A stretch of 64,000 nucleotides of DNA from Hydractinia symbiolongicarpus (GCF_029227915.1 NC_079887.1:5394001-5458000), one strand, 5' to 3'; positions 50,600-63,889 are shown, counted from the stretch's first letter. Made by a program: numbers and translations. The notes: generated from the letters alone by a model not told the origin.

Positions 50600-51784
50600 T
50601 TTTCAAAAATGTATTCATTTTTGATGACACGCTTAATGAAAGAGGTTTAATCGCCGGCAAACGAAAACCCGCGATTTCCCGTAAATCCCGGGCTTGGCCC
50701 GTAGAGTCGAATGTATACAAAGAAAGTACCCTGTGAGTAAACTCATTTCCAGAACAATTTTTTAAATTATTTTTTCACCACTAAAACGCATAAGACTTGT
50801 AGGTTTCAAAAATGTTTTCATTTTTGATCAGACGCTGAATAAAAGAAGTTTAATCGCCGGCAAACAAAAACTCGCAATTCCCGTAAATCCCGGGCTTGGC
50901 CGGTATAGCCAAAAGTATACAAAGAAAGTACCCAGGGAGTAAACTTATTTCCCGAACGATTTTTTAAATTATTTTTTCACCACTAAAACGCATGAGACTT
51001 GTAGTTTTCAAAAGTGTTTTCATTTTTGATGAGACGCTGAATAAAAGAGGTTTAATCGCCGACAAACGAAAACCCGCGATTTCCCGTAAATCCCGGGCTT
51101 GGCCCGTAGAGTCGAATGTATACAAAGAAAGTACCCTGTGAGTAAACTCATTTCCAGAACGATTTTTTAAATTATTTTTTCACCACTAAAACGCATAAGA
51201 CTTGTAGGTTTCAAAAATGTTTTCATTTTTGATCAGACGCTGAATAAAAAAAGTTTAATCGCCGGCAAACGAAAACTCGCGATTTCCCGTAAATCCCGGG
51301 CTTGGCCGGTATAGTCAAAAGTATACAAAAAAGTACCCAGGGAGTAAAATCATTTCCTGAACGATTTTTTTAATTATTTTTTCACCACTAAAACGCATGA
51401 GACTTGTAGTTTTCAAAAATGTTTTCATTTTTGATGAGACGCTGAATAAAAGAAGTTTAATCGCCGGCAAACGAAAACCCGCCTTTTCCCGTTAATCCCG
51501 AGCTTGGCCCGTATAGTCGAATGTATACAAAGAAAGTACCCAGGGAGTAAACTTATTTCCCGAACGATTTTTTAAATTATTTTTTCACCACTAAAACGCA
51601 TGAGACTTGTAGTTTTCAAAAGTGTTTTCATTTTTGATGAGACGCTGAATAAAAGAGGTTTAATCGCCGGCAAACGAAAACCCGCGATTTCCCGTAAATC
51701 CCGGGCTTGGCCCGTAGAGTCGAATGTATACAAAGAAAGTACCCTGTGAGTAAACTCATTTCCAGAACGATTTTTTAAATTATT

Positions 51785-52975
51785 TTTTCACCACTAAAAC
51801 GCATGAGACTTGTAGTTTTCGAAAATGTTTTCATTTTTGAAGAGACGCTGAATAAAAGAAGTTTAATCGCCGGCAAACGAAAACCTGCGATTTCCCGTAA
51901 ATCCCGGACTCGGCCCGTATAGTCAAAAGTATACAAACAAAGTACCCAGGGAGTAAACTCATTTCCCGAACGATTTTTTATATTATTATTTTACCCCTAA
52001 AGCCCATGAGACTGGTAGTTTTTAAAAATGTTTTCATTTTTGATGAGACGCTGAATAAAAGGAGTTTAATCGTCGGCTAACGAAAACCCGCCATTTCCCG
52101 TAAACCCCGGACTCGGTCCGTATAGTCAAAAGTCTACAAAGAAAGTAACCAGGGAGTAAACTCATTTCCCGAACGATTTTTTAAATTATTTTTTCACCAC
52201 TAAAACGCATGAGACTTGTAGTTTTCAGAAATGTTTTCATTTTTGATGAGACGCTTAATAAAAGTGGTTTAATCGCCGGCAAACGAAAACCCGCGATTTC
52301 CCGTAAATTCCGGGTTTGGCCCGTATAGTCGAATGTATACAAAGAAAGTACCCTGTGAGTAAAGTCATTTCCAGAACGATTTTTTAAATTATCTTTTCAC
52401 CACTAAAACGCATGAGACTTGTAGTTTTCGAAAATGTTTTCGTTTTTGAAGAGACGCTGAATAAAAGAAGTTTAATCGCCGGCAAACGAAAACCTGCGAT
52501 TTCCCGTAAATCCCGGACTCGGCCCGTATAGTCAAAAGTATACAAACAAAGTACCCAGGGAGTAAACTCATTTCCCGAACGATTTTTTATATTATTATTT
52601 TACCCCTAAAGCCCATGAGACTTGTAGTTTTTAAAAATGTTTTCATTTTTGATGAGACGCTGAATAAAAGGAGTTTAATCGTCGGCTAACGAAAACCCGC
52701 CATTTCCCGTAAACCCCGGACTCGGTCCGTATAGTCAAAAGTCTACAAAGAAAGTAACCAGGGAGTAAACTCATTTCCCGAACGATTTTTTAAATTATTT
52801 TTTCACCACTAAAACGCATGAGACTTGTAGTTTTCAGAAATGTTTTCATTTTTGATGAGACGCTTAATAAAAGTGGTTTAATCGCCGGCAAACGAAAACC
52901 CGCGATTTCCCGTAAATTCCGGGTTTGGCCCGTATAGTCGAATGTATACAAAGAAAGTACCCTGTGAGTAAACTA
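51785..52975 (+). repeat. 609-bp trimer pair with AAAGCCC-type unit
   Basis: The variant TTTTCGAAAATG followed by TTTTTGAAGAGACG occurs at 51,821 and 52,430, 609 bp apart. Both trimers contain a CCCCTAAAGCCCATGAG unit, GTCGGCTAACG, AGTCTACAAAG and AAAGTAACCAGG. Outside this place the AAAGCCC anchor is seen only in the first 8 kb of the window. Confidence 0.85.
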
Positions 52976-55209
52976 ATTTCCAAAACGATTTTTTAAAGTA
53001 TCTCTTTACCACTAAAACGCATGAGACTTGTAGTTTTTAAAAATGTTTTCATTTTTGATGAGATGCTGAATAAAAGGAGTTTAATCGCCGGCTAACGAAA
53101 ACCCGCGATTTCCCGTAAATCCCGGCTTGGCCCGTATAGTCGAATGTATACAAAGAAAGTACCAAGGGAGTAAACTCATTTCCCGAACGATGTTTTAAAA
53201 TTTTTTTTCACCACTAAAACGCATAAGACTAGTAGTTTTCAAAAATGTTTTCATTTTTAATGAGACGCTCAATGAAAGAGGTTTAATCGCCGGCAAACGA
53301 AAACCCGCGATTTCCCGTAAATCCCGGGCTTGGCCCGTATAGTCAAATGTATACAAAGAAAGTACCCTGTGAGTAAACTCATTTTCAGAACGATTTTTTA
53401 GATTATTTTTTCACCACTAAAAGGCACAAGACTTGTAGTTTTCCAAAACGTTTTCATTTTTGATGAGACGCTGAATAAAAGAAGTTTAATCGCCGGCAAA
53501 CGAAAACCCGCAATTTCCCGTAAATCCCGGGCTTGGCCCGTATAGTTGAATGTATATAAAGAAAGTACCCAGGGAATAAACTGATTTCCCGAACGATTTT
53601 TCAAATTATTTTTGCACCACTAGAACGAATGAGACTTGTAGTTTTCAAAAATGTTTTCATTTTTAATGAGACGCTCAATGAAAGAAGTTTAATCGCCGGC
53701 AAACGAAAACCCGCCTTTTCCCGTTAATCCCGAGCTTGGCCCGTATAGTCGAATGTATACAAAGAAAGTACCCAGGGAGTAAACTTATTTCCCGAACGAT
53801 TTTTTAAATTATTTTTTCACCACTAAAACGCATGAGACTTGTAGTTTTCAAAAATGTTTTCATTTTTGATGAGACGCTGAATAAAAGAAGTTTAATCGCC
53901 GGCAAACGAAAACCCGCCTTTTCCCGTTAATCCCAAGCTTGGCCCGTATAGTCGAATGTATACAAAGAAAGTACCCAGGGAGTAAACTTATTTCCCGAAC
54001 GATTTTTTAAATTATTTTTTCACCACTAAAACGCATGAGACTTGTAGTTTTCAAAAGTGTTTTCATTTTTGATGAGACGCTGAATAAAAGAGGTTTAATC
54101 GCCGGCAAACGAAAACCCGCGATTTCCCGTAAATCCCGGGCTTGGCCCGTAGAGTCGAATGTATACAAAGAAAGTACCCTGTGAGTAAACTCATTTTCAG
54201 AACGATTTTTTAGATTATTTTTTCACCACTAAAAGGCATAAGACTTGTAGTTTTCCAAAACGTTTTCATTTTTGATGAGACGCTGAATAAAAGAAGTTTA
54301 ATCGCCGGCAAACGAAAACCCGCGATTTCCCGTAAATCCCGGGCTTGACCCGTATAGTTGAATGTATATAAAGAAAGTACCCAGGGATTAAACTGATTTC
54401 CCGAACGATTTTTCAAATTATTTTTGCACCACTAGAACGAATGAGACTTGTAGTTTTCAAAAATGTTTTCATTTTTAATGAGACGCTCAATGAAAGAGGT
54501 TTAATCGCCGGCAAACGAAAACCCGCGATTTCCCGTAAATCCCGGGCTTGGCCCGTATAGTCGAATGTATACAAAGAAAGTACCCTGTGAGTAAACTCAT
54601 TTCCAGAACGATTTTTTAGATTATTTTTTCACCACTAAAAGGCATAAGACTTGTAGTTTTCAAAAACGTTTTCATTTTTGATGAGACGCTGAATAAAAGA
54701 AGTTTAATCGCCGGCAAACGAAAACCCGCGATTTCCCGTAAATCCCGGGCTTGGCCCGTATAGTCGAATGTATACAAAGAAAGTACCCTGTGAGTAAACT
54801 CATTTCCAGAACGATTTTTTAGATTATTTTTTCACCACTAAAAGGCATAAGACTTGTAGTTTTCAAAAACGTTTTCATTTTTGATGAGACGCTGAATAAA
54901 AGAAGTTTAATCGCCGGCAAACGAAAACCCGCGATTTCCCGTAAATCCCGGGCTTGGCCCGTATAGTTGAATGTATATAAAGAAAGTACCCAGGGAGTAA
55001 ACTGATTTCCCGAACGATTTTTCAAATTATTTTTGCACCACTAGAACGAATGAGACTTGTAGTTTTCAAAAATGTTTTCATTTTTAATGAGACGCTTAAT
55101 GAAAGAGGTTTAATCGCCGGCAAACGAAAACCCGCGATTTCCCGTAAATCCCGGGCTTGTCCCGTATAGTCGAATGTATACAAAGAAAGTACCCTGTGAG
55201 TAGAGTCAT

Positions 55210-56165
55210 TTCCAGAACGATTTTTTAAATTATCTTTTCACCACTAAAACGCATGAGACTTGTAGTTTTCAAAAATGTTTTCATTTTTGATGAGCCGCGG
55301 AATAGAAGAAGTTTAATCGCCGGCAAACGAAAACCTGCGATTTCCCGTAAATCCCGGACTCGGCCCATATAGTCAAAATTATACAAAGAAAGTACCCAGG
55401 GAGTAAACTCATCTCCAGAACGATTTTTTAAATTATTTTTTCACCACTAAAACGCATGAGACTTGTAGTTTTCAAAAATGTTTTCATTTTTGATGAGACG
55501 CCTAATAAAAGTTGTTTAATCGCCGGCAAACGAAAACCCGCGATTTCCCGTAAATCCCGGGTTTGGCCCGTATAGTCGAATGTATACAAAGAAAGTACCC
55601 TGTGAGTAAACTCATTTCCAAAACGATTTTATAAAGTATCTCTTTACCACTAAAACGCATGAGACTTGTAGTTTTCAAAAATGTTTTCATTTTTGATGAG
55701 ACGCTGAATAAAAGAATTTTAATCGCCGTCAAACGAAAACCCGCCATTTCCCGTAAACCCCGGACTCGGCCCGTATAGTCAAAAGTATACAAAGAAAGTA
55801 CCCAGGGAGTAAACTCATTTCCCGAACGATTTTTTAAATTATTTTTTCACCACTAAAACGCATGAGACTTGTAGTTTTCAAAAATGTTTTCATTTTTGAT
55901 GAGACGCTTAATAAAAGAGGTTTAATCGCCGGCAAACGAAAATCCGCGATTTCCCGTAAATCCCGGCTTGGCCCGTATAGTCGAATGTATACAAAGAAAG
56001 TACCCAGGGAGTAAACTCATTTCCCGAACGATGTTTTAAAATTTTTTTTCACCACTAAAACGCATGAGACTGGTACTTTTCAAAAATGTTTTCATTTTTG
56101 ATGAGACGCTCAATGAAAGAGGTTTAATCGCCGGCAAACGAAAACCCGCGATTTCCCGTAAATCC
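55210..56165 (+). repeat. Block repeated 6,697 bp downstream (first copy)
   Basis: It matches about 61,907-62,862 with few differences. Shared rare markers are CATCTCCAGAACG, CGCGGAATAGAAGAAG, CCATATAGTCAAAATTATAC, AAAAGTTGTTTAATCG, GATTTTATAAAGTATCTC and AAGAATTTTAATCGCCGTC. The offset is 33 monomers minus 2 bp. Differences include GAGCCGCGG here against GAGACGCGG downstream. Confidence 0.85.
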
Positions 56166-57779
56166 CGGGCTAGGCCCGTATAGTGGAATGTATACAAAGA
56201 AAGTACCCTGTGAGTAAACTCATTTCCAGAACGATTTTTTAGATTATTTTTTCACCACTAAAAGGCATAAGACTTGTAGTTTTCAAAAACGTTTTCATTT
56301 TTGATGAGACGCTGAATAAAAGAAGTTTAATCGCCGGCAAACGAAAACCCGCGATTTCCCGTAAATCCCGGGCTTGTCCCGTATAGTCGAATGTATACAA
56401 AGAAAGTACCCTGTGAGTAAACTCATTTCCAAAACGATTTTTTAAAGTATCTCTTTACCACTAAAACGCATGAGACTTGTAGTTTTCAAAAATGTTTTCA
56501 TTTTTGATGAGACGCTGAATAAAAGAAGTTTAATCGCCGTCAAACGAAAACCCGCCATTTCCCGTAAACCCCGGACTCGGCCCGTATAGTCAAAAGTATA
56601 CAAAGAAAGTACCCAGGGAGTAAACTCATTTCCCGAACGATTTTTTATATTATTTTTTCACCACTAAAACGCATGAGACTTGTAGTTTTCAAAAATGTTT
56701 TCATTTTTGATGGGACGCTGAATAAAAGTAGTTTAATCGCCGGCAAACGAAAACCCGCCATTTCCCGTAAATCCCGGACTCGGCCCGCATAGTCAAAAGT
56801 ATACAAAGAAAGTACCCAGGGAGTAAACTCATTTCCCGAACGATTTTTTATATAATTTTTTCACCACTAAAACGCATGAGACTTGTAGTTTTCCAAAACG
56901 TTTTCATTTTTGATGAGACGCTGAATAAAAGAAGTTTAATCGCCGGCAAACGAAAACCCGCGATTTCCCGTAAATCCCGGGCTTGGCCCGTATAGTTGAA
57001 TGTATATAAAGAAAGTACCCAGGGAGTAAACTGATTTCCCGAACGATTTTTCAAATTATTTTTGCACCACTAGAACGAATGAGACTTGTAGTTTTCAAAA
57101 ATGTTTTCATTTTTAATGAGACGCTTAATGAAAGAGGTTTAATCGCCGGCAAACGAAAACCCGCGATTTCCCGTAAATCCCGGGCTTGTCCCGTATAGTC
57201 GAATGTATACAAAGAAAGTACCCTGTGAGTAAAGTCATTTCCAGAACGGTTTTTTAAATTATCTTTTCACCACTAAAACGCATGAGACTTGTAGTTTTCA
57301 AAAATGTTTTCATTTTTGATGAGACGCGGAATAAAAGGAGTTTAATCGCCGGCTAAAGAAAACCCGCCATTTCCCGTAAATCCCGGACTCGGCCCGCATA
57401 GTCAAAAGTATACAAAGAAAGTACCCAGGGAGTAAACTCATTTCTCGAACGATTTTTTATATAATTTTTTCACCACTAAAACGCATGAGACTTGTAGTTT
57501 TCCAAAACGTTTTCATTTTTGATGAGACGCTGAATAAAAGAAGTTTAATCGCCGGCAAACGAAAACCTGCGATTTCCCGTAAATCCCGGGCTTGGCCCGT
57601 ATAGTTGAATGTATATAAAGAAAGTACCCAGGGAGTAAACTGATTTCCCGAACGATTTTTCAAATTATTTTTGCACCACTAGAACGAATGAGACTTGTAG
57701 TTTTCAAAAATGTTTTCATTTTTAATGAGACGCTTAATGAAAGAGGTTTAATCGCCGGCAAACGAAAACCCGCGATTTC

Positions 57780-59808
57780 CCGTAAATCCCGGGCTTGTCC
57801 CGTATAGTCGAATGTATACAAAGAAAGTACCTTGTGAGTAAAGTCATTTCCAGAACGGTTTTTTAAATTATCTTTTCACCACTAAAACGCATGAGACTTG
57901 TAGTTTTCAAAAATGTTTTCATTTTTGATGAGACGCTGAATAAAAGGAGTTTAATCGCCGGCTAACGAAAACCCGCCATTTCCCGTAAACCCCGGACTCG
58001 GTCCGTACAGTCGAATGTATACAAAGAAAGTACCAAGGGAGTAAACTCATTTCCCGAACGTTGTTTAAAAATTTTTTTTCACCACTAAAACGCATGAGAC
58101 TAGTAGTTTTCAAAAATGTTTTCATTTTTGATGAGACGCTCAATGAAAGAGGTTTAATCGCCGGCAAACGAAAACCCGCGATTTCCCGTAAATCCCGGGC
58201 TAGGCCCGTATAGTGGAATGTATACAAAGAAAGTACCCTGTGAGTAAACTCATTTCCAGAACGATTTTTTAGATTATTTTTTCACCACTAAAAGGCATAA
58301 GACTTGTAGTTTTCAAAAACGTTTTCATTTTTGATGAGACGCTGAATAAAAGAAGTTTAATCGCCGGCAAACGAAAACCCGCGATTTCCCGTAAATCCCG
58401 GGCTTGTCCCGTATAGTCGAATGTATACAAAGAAAGTACCCTGTGAGTAAACTCATTTCCAAAACGATTTTTTAAAGTATCTGTTTACCACTAAAACGCA
58501 TGAGACTTGTAGTTTTCAAAAATGTTTTCATTTTTGATGAGACGCTGAATAAAAGAAGTTTAATCGCCGTCAAACGAAAACCCGCCATTTCCCGTAAACC
58601 CCGGTCTCGGCCCGTATAGTCAAAAGTATACAAAGAAAGTACCCAGGGAGTAAACTCATTTCCCGAACGATTTTTTATATTATTTTTTCACCACTAAAAC
58701 GCATGAGACTTGTAGTTTTCAAAAATGTTTTCATTTTTGATGGGACGCTGAATAAAAGTAGTTTAATCGCCGGCAAACGAAAACCCGCGATTTCCCGTAA
58801 ATCCCGGGCTTGTCCCGTATAGTCGAATGTATAAAAAGAAAGTACCCTGTGAGTAAAGTCATTTCCAGAACGGTTTTTTGAATTATCTTTTCACCACTAA
58901 AACGCATGAGACTTGTAGTTTTCAAAAATGTTTTCATTTTTGATGAGACGCTGAATAAAAGGAGTTTAATCGGCGGCTAACGAAAACCCGCCATTTCCCG
59001 TAAACCCCGGACTCGGTCCGTACAGTCGAATGTATACAAAGAAAGTACCAAGGGAGTAAACTCATTTCCCGAACGATGTTTAAAAATTTTTTTTCACCAC
59101 TAAAACGCATGAGACTAGTAGTTTTCAAAAATGTTTTCATTTTTGATGAGACGCTCAATGAAAGAGGTTTAATCGCCGGCAAACGAAAACCCGCGATTTC
59201 CCGTAAATCCCGGGCTAGGCCCGTATAGTGGAATGTATACAAAGAAAGTACCCTGTGAGTAAACTCATTTCCAGAACGATTTTTTAGATTATTTTTTCAC
59301 CACTAAAAGGCATAAGACTTGTAGTTTTCAAAAACGTTTTCATTTTTGATGAGACGCTGAATAAAAGAAGTTTAATCGCCGGCAAACGAAAACCCGCGAT
59401 TTCCCGTAAATCCCGGGCTTGTCCCGTATAGTCGAATGTATACAAAGAAAGTACCCTGTGAGTAAACTCATTTCCAAAACGATTTTTTAAAGTATCTCTT
59501 TACCACTAAAACGCATGAGACTTGTAGTTTTCAAAAATGTTTTCATTTTTGATGAGACGCTGAATAAAAGAAGTTTAATCGCCGTCAAACGAAAACCCGC
59601 CATTTCCCGTAAACCCCGGTCTCGGCCCGTATAGTCAAAAGTATACAAAGAAAGTACCCAGGGAGTAAACTCATTTCCCGAACGATTTTTTATATTATTT
59701 TTTCACCACTAAAACGCATGAGACTTGTAGTTTTCAAAAATGTTTTCATTTTTGATGGGACGCTGTATAAAAGTAGTTTAATCGCCGGCAAACGAAAACC
59801 CGCCATTT
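57780..59808 (+). repeat. 1,015-bp (5-monomer) tandem pair
   Basis: About 57,780-58,793 matches about 58,795-59,808. Shared markers are GCTAACG, GGTCCGTACAGTCG, AAAGTACCAAGGG, the CAATGAAAGAGG unit at 58,141 and 59,156, and GCTAGGCCCGTATAGTGG. A second 1,015-bp relation joins about 59,520-60,372 with about 60,535-61,387 (GCCGTCAAAC at 59,581 and 60,596). Confidence 0.8.
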
Positions 59809-61906
59809 CCCGTAAACCCCGGACTCGGCCCGCATAGTCAAAAGTATACAAAGAAAGTACCCAGGGAGTAAACTCATTTCCCGAACGATTTTTTATATTA
59901 TTTTTTCACCACTAAAACGCATGAGACTTGTAGTTTTCCAAAACGTTTTCATTTTTGATGAGACGCTGAATAAAAGAAGTTTAATCGCCGGCAAACGAAA
60001 ACCCGCGATTTCCCGTAAATCCCGGGCTTGGCCCGTATAGTTGAATGTATATAAAGAAAGTACCCAGGGAGTAAACTGATTTCCCGAACGATTTTTCAAA
60101 TTATTTTTGCACCACTAGAACGAATGAGACTTGTAGTTTTCAAAAATGTTTTCATTTTTAATGAGACGCTTAATGAAAGAGGTTTAATCGCCGGCAAACG
60201 AAAACCCGCGATTTCCCGTAAATCCCGAGCTTGTCCCGTATAGTCGAATGTATACAAAGAAAGTACCCTGTGAGTAAAGTCATTTCCAGAACGGTTTTTT
60301 AAATTATCTTTTCACCACTAAAACGCATGAGACTTGTAGTTTTCAAAAATGTTTTCATTTTTGATGAGACGCTGAATAAAAGGAGTTTAATCGCCGGCTA
60401 ACGAAAACCCGCCATTTCCCGTAAACCCCGGACTCGGTCCGTATAGTCAAAAGTATACAAAGAAAGTAACCAGAAAGTAAACTCATTTCCCGAACGATTT
60501 TTTAAATTATTTTTTCACCACTAAAACGCATGAGACTTGTAGTTTTCAAAAATGTTTTCATTTTTGATGAGACGCTGAATAAAAGAAGTTTAATCGCCGT
60601 CAAACGAAAACCCGCCATTTCCCGTAAACCCCGGTCTCGGCCCGTATAGTCAAAAGTATACAAAGAAAGTACCCAGGGAGTAAACTCATTTCCCGAACGA
60701 TTTTTTATATTATTTTTTCACCACTAAAACGCATGAGACTTGTAGTTTTCAAAAATGTTTTCATTTTTGATGGGACGCTGAATAAAAGTAGTTTAATCGC
60801 CGGCAAACGAAAACCCGCCATTTCCCGTAAACCCCGGACTCGGCCCGCATAGTCAAAAGTATACAAAGAAAGTACCCAGGGAGTAAACTCATTTCCCGAA
60901 CGATTTTTTATATTATTTTTTCACCACTAAAACGCATGAGACTTGTAGTTTTCCAAAACGTTTTCATTTTTGATGAGACGCTGAATAAAAGAAGTTTAAT
61001 CGCCGGCAAACGAAAACCCGCGATTTCCCGTAAATCCCGGGCTTGGCCCGTATAGTTGAATGTATATAAAGAAAGTACCCAGGGAGTAAACTGATTTCCC
61101 GAACGATTTTTCAAATTATTTTTGCACCACTAGAACGAATGAGACTTGTAGTTTTCAAAAATGTTTTCATTTTTAATGAGACGCTTAATGAAAGAGGTTT
61201 AATCGCCGGCAAACGAAAACCCGCGATTTCCCGTAAATCCCGGGCTTGTCCCGTATAGTCGAATGTATACAAAGAAAGTACCCTGTGAGTAAAGTCATTT
61301 CCAGAACGGTTTTTTAAATTATCTTTTCACCACTAAAACGCATGAGACTTGTAGTTTTCAAAAATGTTTTCATTTTTGATGAGACGCTTAATAAAAGAGG
61401 TTTAATTGCCGGCAAACGAAAACCCGCGATTTCCCGTAAATCCCGGCTTGGCCCGTACAGTCGAATGTATACAAAGAAAGTACCAAGGGAGTAAACTCAT
61501 TTCCCGAACGATGTTTAAAAATTTTTTTTCACCACTAAAACGCATGAGACTAGTAGTTTTCAAAAATGTTTTCATTTTTGATGAGACTCTCAATGAAAGA
61601 GGTTTAATCGCCGGCAAACGAAAACCCGCGAATTCCCGTAAATCCCGGGCTTGGCCCGTATAGTCGAATGTATACAAAGAAAGTACCCTGTGAGTAAACT
61701 CATTTCCAGAACGATTTTTTAGATTATTTTTTCACCACTAAAAGGCATAAGACTTGTAGTTTTCAAAAACGTTTTCATTTTTGATGAGACGCTGAATAAA
61801 AGAAGTTTAATCGCCGGCAAACGAAAACCCGCGATTTCCCGTAAATCCCGGGCTTGTCCCGTATAGTCGAATGTATACAAAGAAAGTACCCTGTGAGTAA
61901 AGTCAT

Positions 61907-62862
61907 TTCCAGAACGATTTTTTAAATTATCTTTTCACCACTAAAACGCATGAGACTTGTAGTTTTCAAAAATGTTTTCATTTTTGATGAGACGCGGAAT
62001 AGAAGAAGTTTAATCGCCGGCAAACGAAAACCTGCGATTTCCCGTAAATCCCGGACTCGGCCCATATAGTCAAAATTATACAAAGAAAGTACCCAGGGAG
62101 TAAACTCATCTCCAGAACGATTTTTTAAATTATTTTTTCACCACTAAAACGCATGAGACTTGTAGTTTTCAAAAATGTTTTCATTTTTGATGAGACGGCT
62201 AATAAAAGTTGTTTAATCGCCGGCAAGCGAAAACCCGCGATTTCCCGTAAATCCCGGGTTTGGCCCGTATAGTCGAATGTATACAAAGAAAGTACCCTGT
62301 GAGTAAACTCATTTCCAAAACGATTTTATAAAGTATCTCTTTACCACTAAAACGCATGAGACTTGTAGTTTTCAAAAATGTTTTCATTTTTGATGAGACG
62401 CTGAATAAAAGAATTTTAATCGCCGTCAAACGAAAACCCGCCATTTCCCGTAAACCCCGGACTCGGCCCGTATAGTCAAAAGTATACAAAGAAAGTACCC
62501 AGGGAGTAAACTCATTTCCCGAACGATTTTTTAAATTATTTTTTCACCACTAAAACGCATGAGACTTGTAGTTTTCAAAAATGTTTTCATTTTTGATGAG
62601 ACGCTTAATAAAAGAGGTTTAATCGCCGGCAAACGAAAACCCGCGATTTCCCGTAAATCCCGGCTTGGCCCGTATAGTCGAATGTATACAAAGAAAGTAC
62701 CCAGGGAGTAAACTCATTTCCCGAACGATGTTTTAAAATTTTTTTTCACCACTAAAACGCATGAGACTAGTAGTTTTCAAAAATGTTTTCATTTTTGATG
62801 AGACGCTCAATGAAAGAGGTTTAATCGGCGGCAAACGAAAACCCGCGATTTCCCGTAAATCC
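61907..62862 (+). repeat. Block repeated from 6,697 bp upstream (second copy)
   Basis: This is the partner of 55,210-56,165, with the same linked rare markers. Its private changes include GAGACGGCTAATAAAAG (CGCCTAATAAAAG upstream) and GCCGGCAAGCG. The match fades where this copy reads GCTTGGCCCGTATAGTCG and the upstream one GCTAGGCCCGTATAGTGG. Confidence 0.85.
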
Positions 62863-63355
62863 CGGGCTTGGCCCGTATAGTCGAATGTATACAAAGAAAG
62901 TACCCTGTGAGTAAGCTCATTTCCAAAACGATTTTTTAAAGTATCTCTTTATCACTAAAACGCATGAGACTTGTAGTTTTCAAAAATGTTTTCATTTTTG
63001 ATGAGACGCTGAATAAAAGAAGTTTAATCGCCGTCAAACGAAAACCCGCCATTTCCCGTAAACCCCGGACTCGGCCCGTATAGTCAAAAGTATACAAAGA
63101 AAGTACCCAGGGAGTAAACTCATTTCCCGAACGATTTTTTATATTATTTTTTCACCACTAAAACGCATGAGACTTGTAGTTTTCAAAAATGTTTTCATTT
63201 TTGATGGGACACTGAATAAAAGTAGTTTAATCGCCGGCAAACGAAAACCCGCCATTTCCCGTAAACCCCGGACTCGGCCCGCATAGTTAAAAGTATACAA
63301 AGAAAGTACCCAGGGAGTAAACTCATTTCCCGAACGATTTTTTATATTATTTTTT

Positions 63356-63558
63356 CACCACTAAAACGCATGAGACTTGTAGTTTTCAAAAATGTTTTCA
63401 TTTTTGATGGGACGCTGAATAAAAGTAGTTTAATCGCTGGCAAACGAAAACCCGCGATTTCCCGTAAATCCCGGACTCGGCCCGTATAGTCAAAAGTATA
63501 CAAAGAAAGTACCCAGGGAGTAAACTCATTTCCCGAACGATTTTTTAAATTATTTTTT
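63356..63558 (+). repeat. Representative 203-bp satellite monomer
   Basis: This unit is exactly 203 bp, counted from one CACCACTAAAACG anchor to the next. In order it holds: the anchor; an AT-rich inverted repeat at 63,386-63,407; the GACGCTGAATAAAAG segment; a GC-rich core starting near the GCCGGC-like site (here mutated to GCTGGC) and containing TTTCCCGTAAATCCCGG; a CCCGTATAGTC segment; GTATACAAAGAAAGTACCC; GAGTAAACTCATTTCCCGAACG; and a T6-TAAATTA-T6-like tail. The phase is arbitrary. In the window-wide consensus positions 81-130 have 31 G or C in 50, whereas the last 23 plus the first 50 positions have 17 in 73. Confidence 0.95.
63386..63407. other. AT-rich hairpin dyad present in most monomers (one example)
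   Basis: The left arm TCAAAAATG and the right arm CATTTTTGA are exact reverse complements of 9 bp, separated by the loop TTTT. The same dyad occurs at the same place in most units across the window. Common variants weaken it by one base: the left arm TTAAAAATG, the left arm ending ACG, the left arm ending AAG in the TGATCA family, or a right arm with CCTTTTTG or CATTTCTG. It could extrude as a small cruciform or act as a binding dyad; that function is inference. Confidence 0.85.
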
Positions 63559-63876
63559 CACCACTAAAACGCATGAGACTTGTAGTTTTCAAAAATGTTT
63601 TCATTTTTGATGAGACGCTTAATAAAAGAGGTTTAATCGCCGGCAAACGAAAACCCGCGATTTCCCGTAAATCCCGGCTTGGCCCGTATAGTCGAATGTA
63701 TACAAAGAAAGTACCCAGCGAGTAAACTCATTTCCCGAACGATGTTTTAAAATTTTTTTTCACCACTAAAACGCATGAGACTGGTAGTTTTCAAAAATGT
63801 TTTCATTTTTGATGAGACGCTCAATGAAAGAGGTTTAATCGCCGGCAAACGAAAACCCGCGATTTCCCGTAAATCC

Positions 63877-63889
63877 CGGGCTTGGCCCG
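63877..63889. other. Small GC dyad in the GGGCTTGG-type monomers (one example)
   Basis: CGGGC and GCCCG pair around the loop TTG. This 5-bp dyad exists only in units carrying the CCCGGGCTTGGCCCG variant; units with CCCGGACTCGGCCCG lose it. It is one of the clearest differences between the two main monomer haplotypes. No function is shown. Confidence 0.7.

Noticed and set aside
245-62489. Recurrent reverse open frames of 60-107 residues (for example 245-553, 27,642-27,965 and 58,934-59,242)
   Set aside because: They are periodic with the satellite, overlap the forward frames, often start at TTG, and the longest merely cross into the next unit by chance. No coding signal is seen.
63386-63407. 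Rho-independent terminator
   Set aside because: The dyad is AT-only except for two pairs, has no following gene context and occurs in hundreds of units in a gene-free array.
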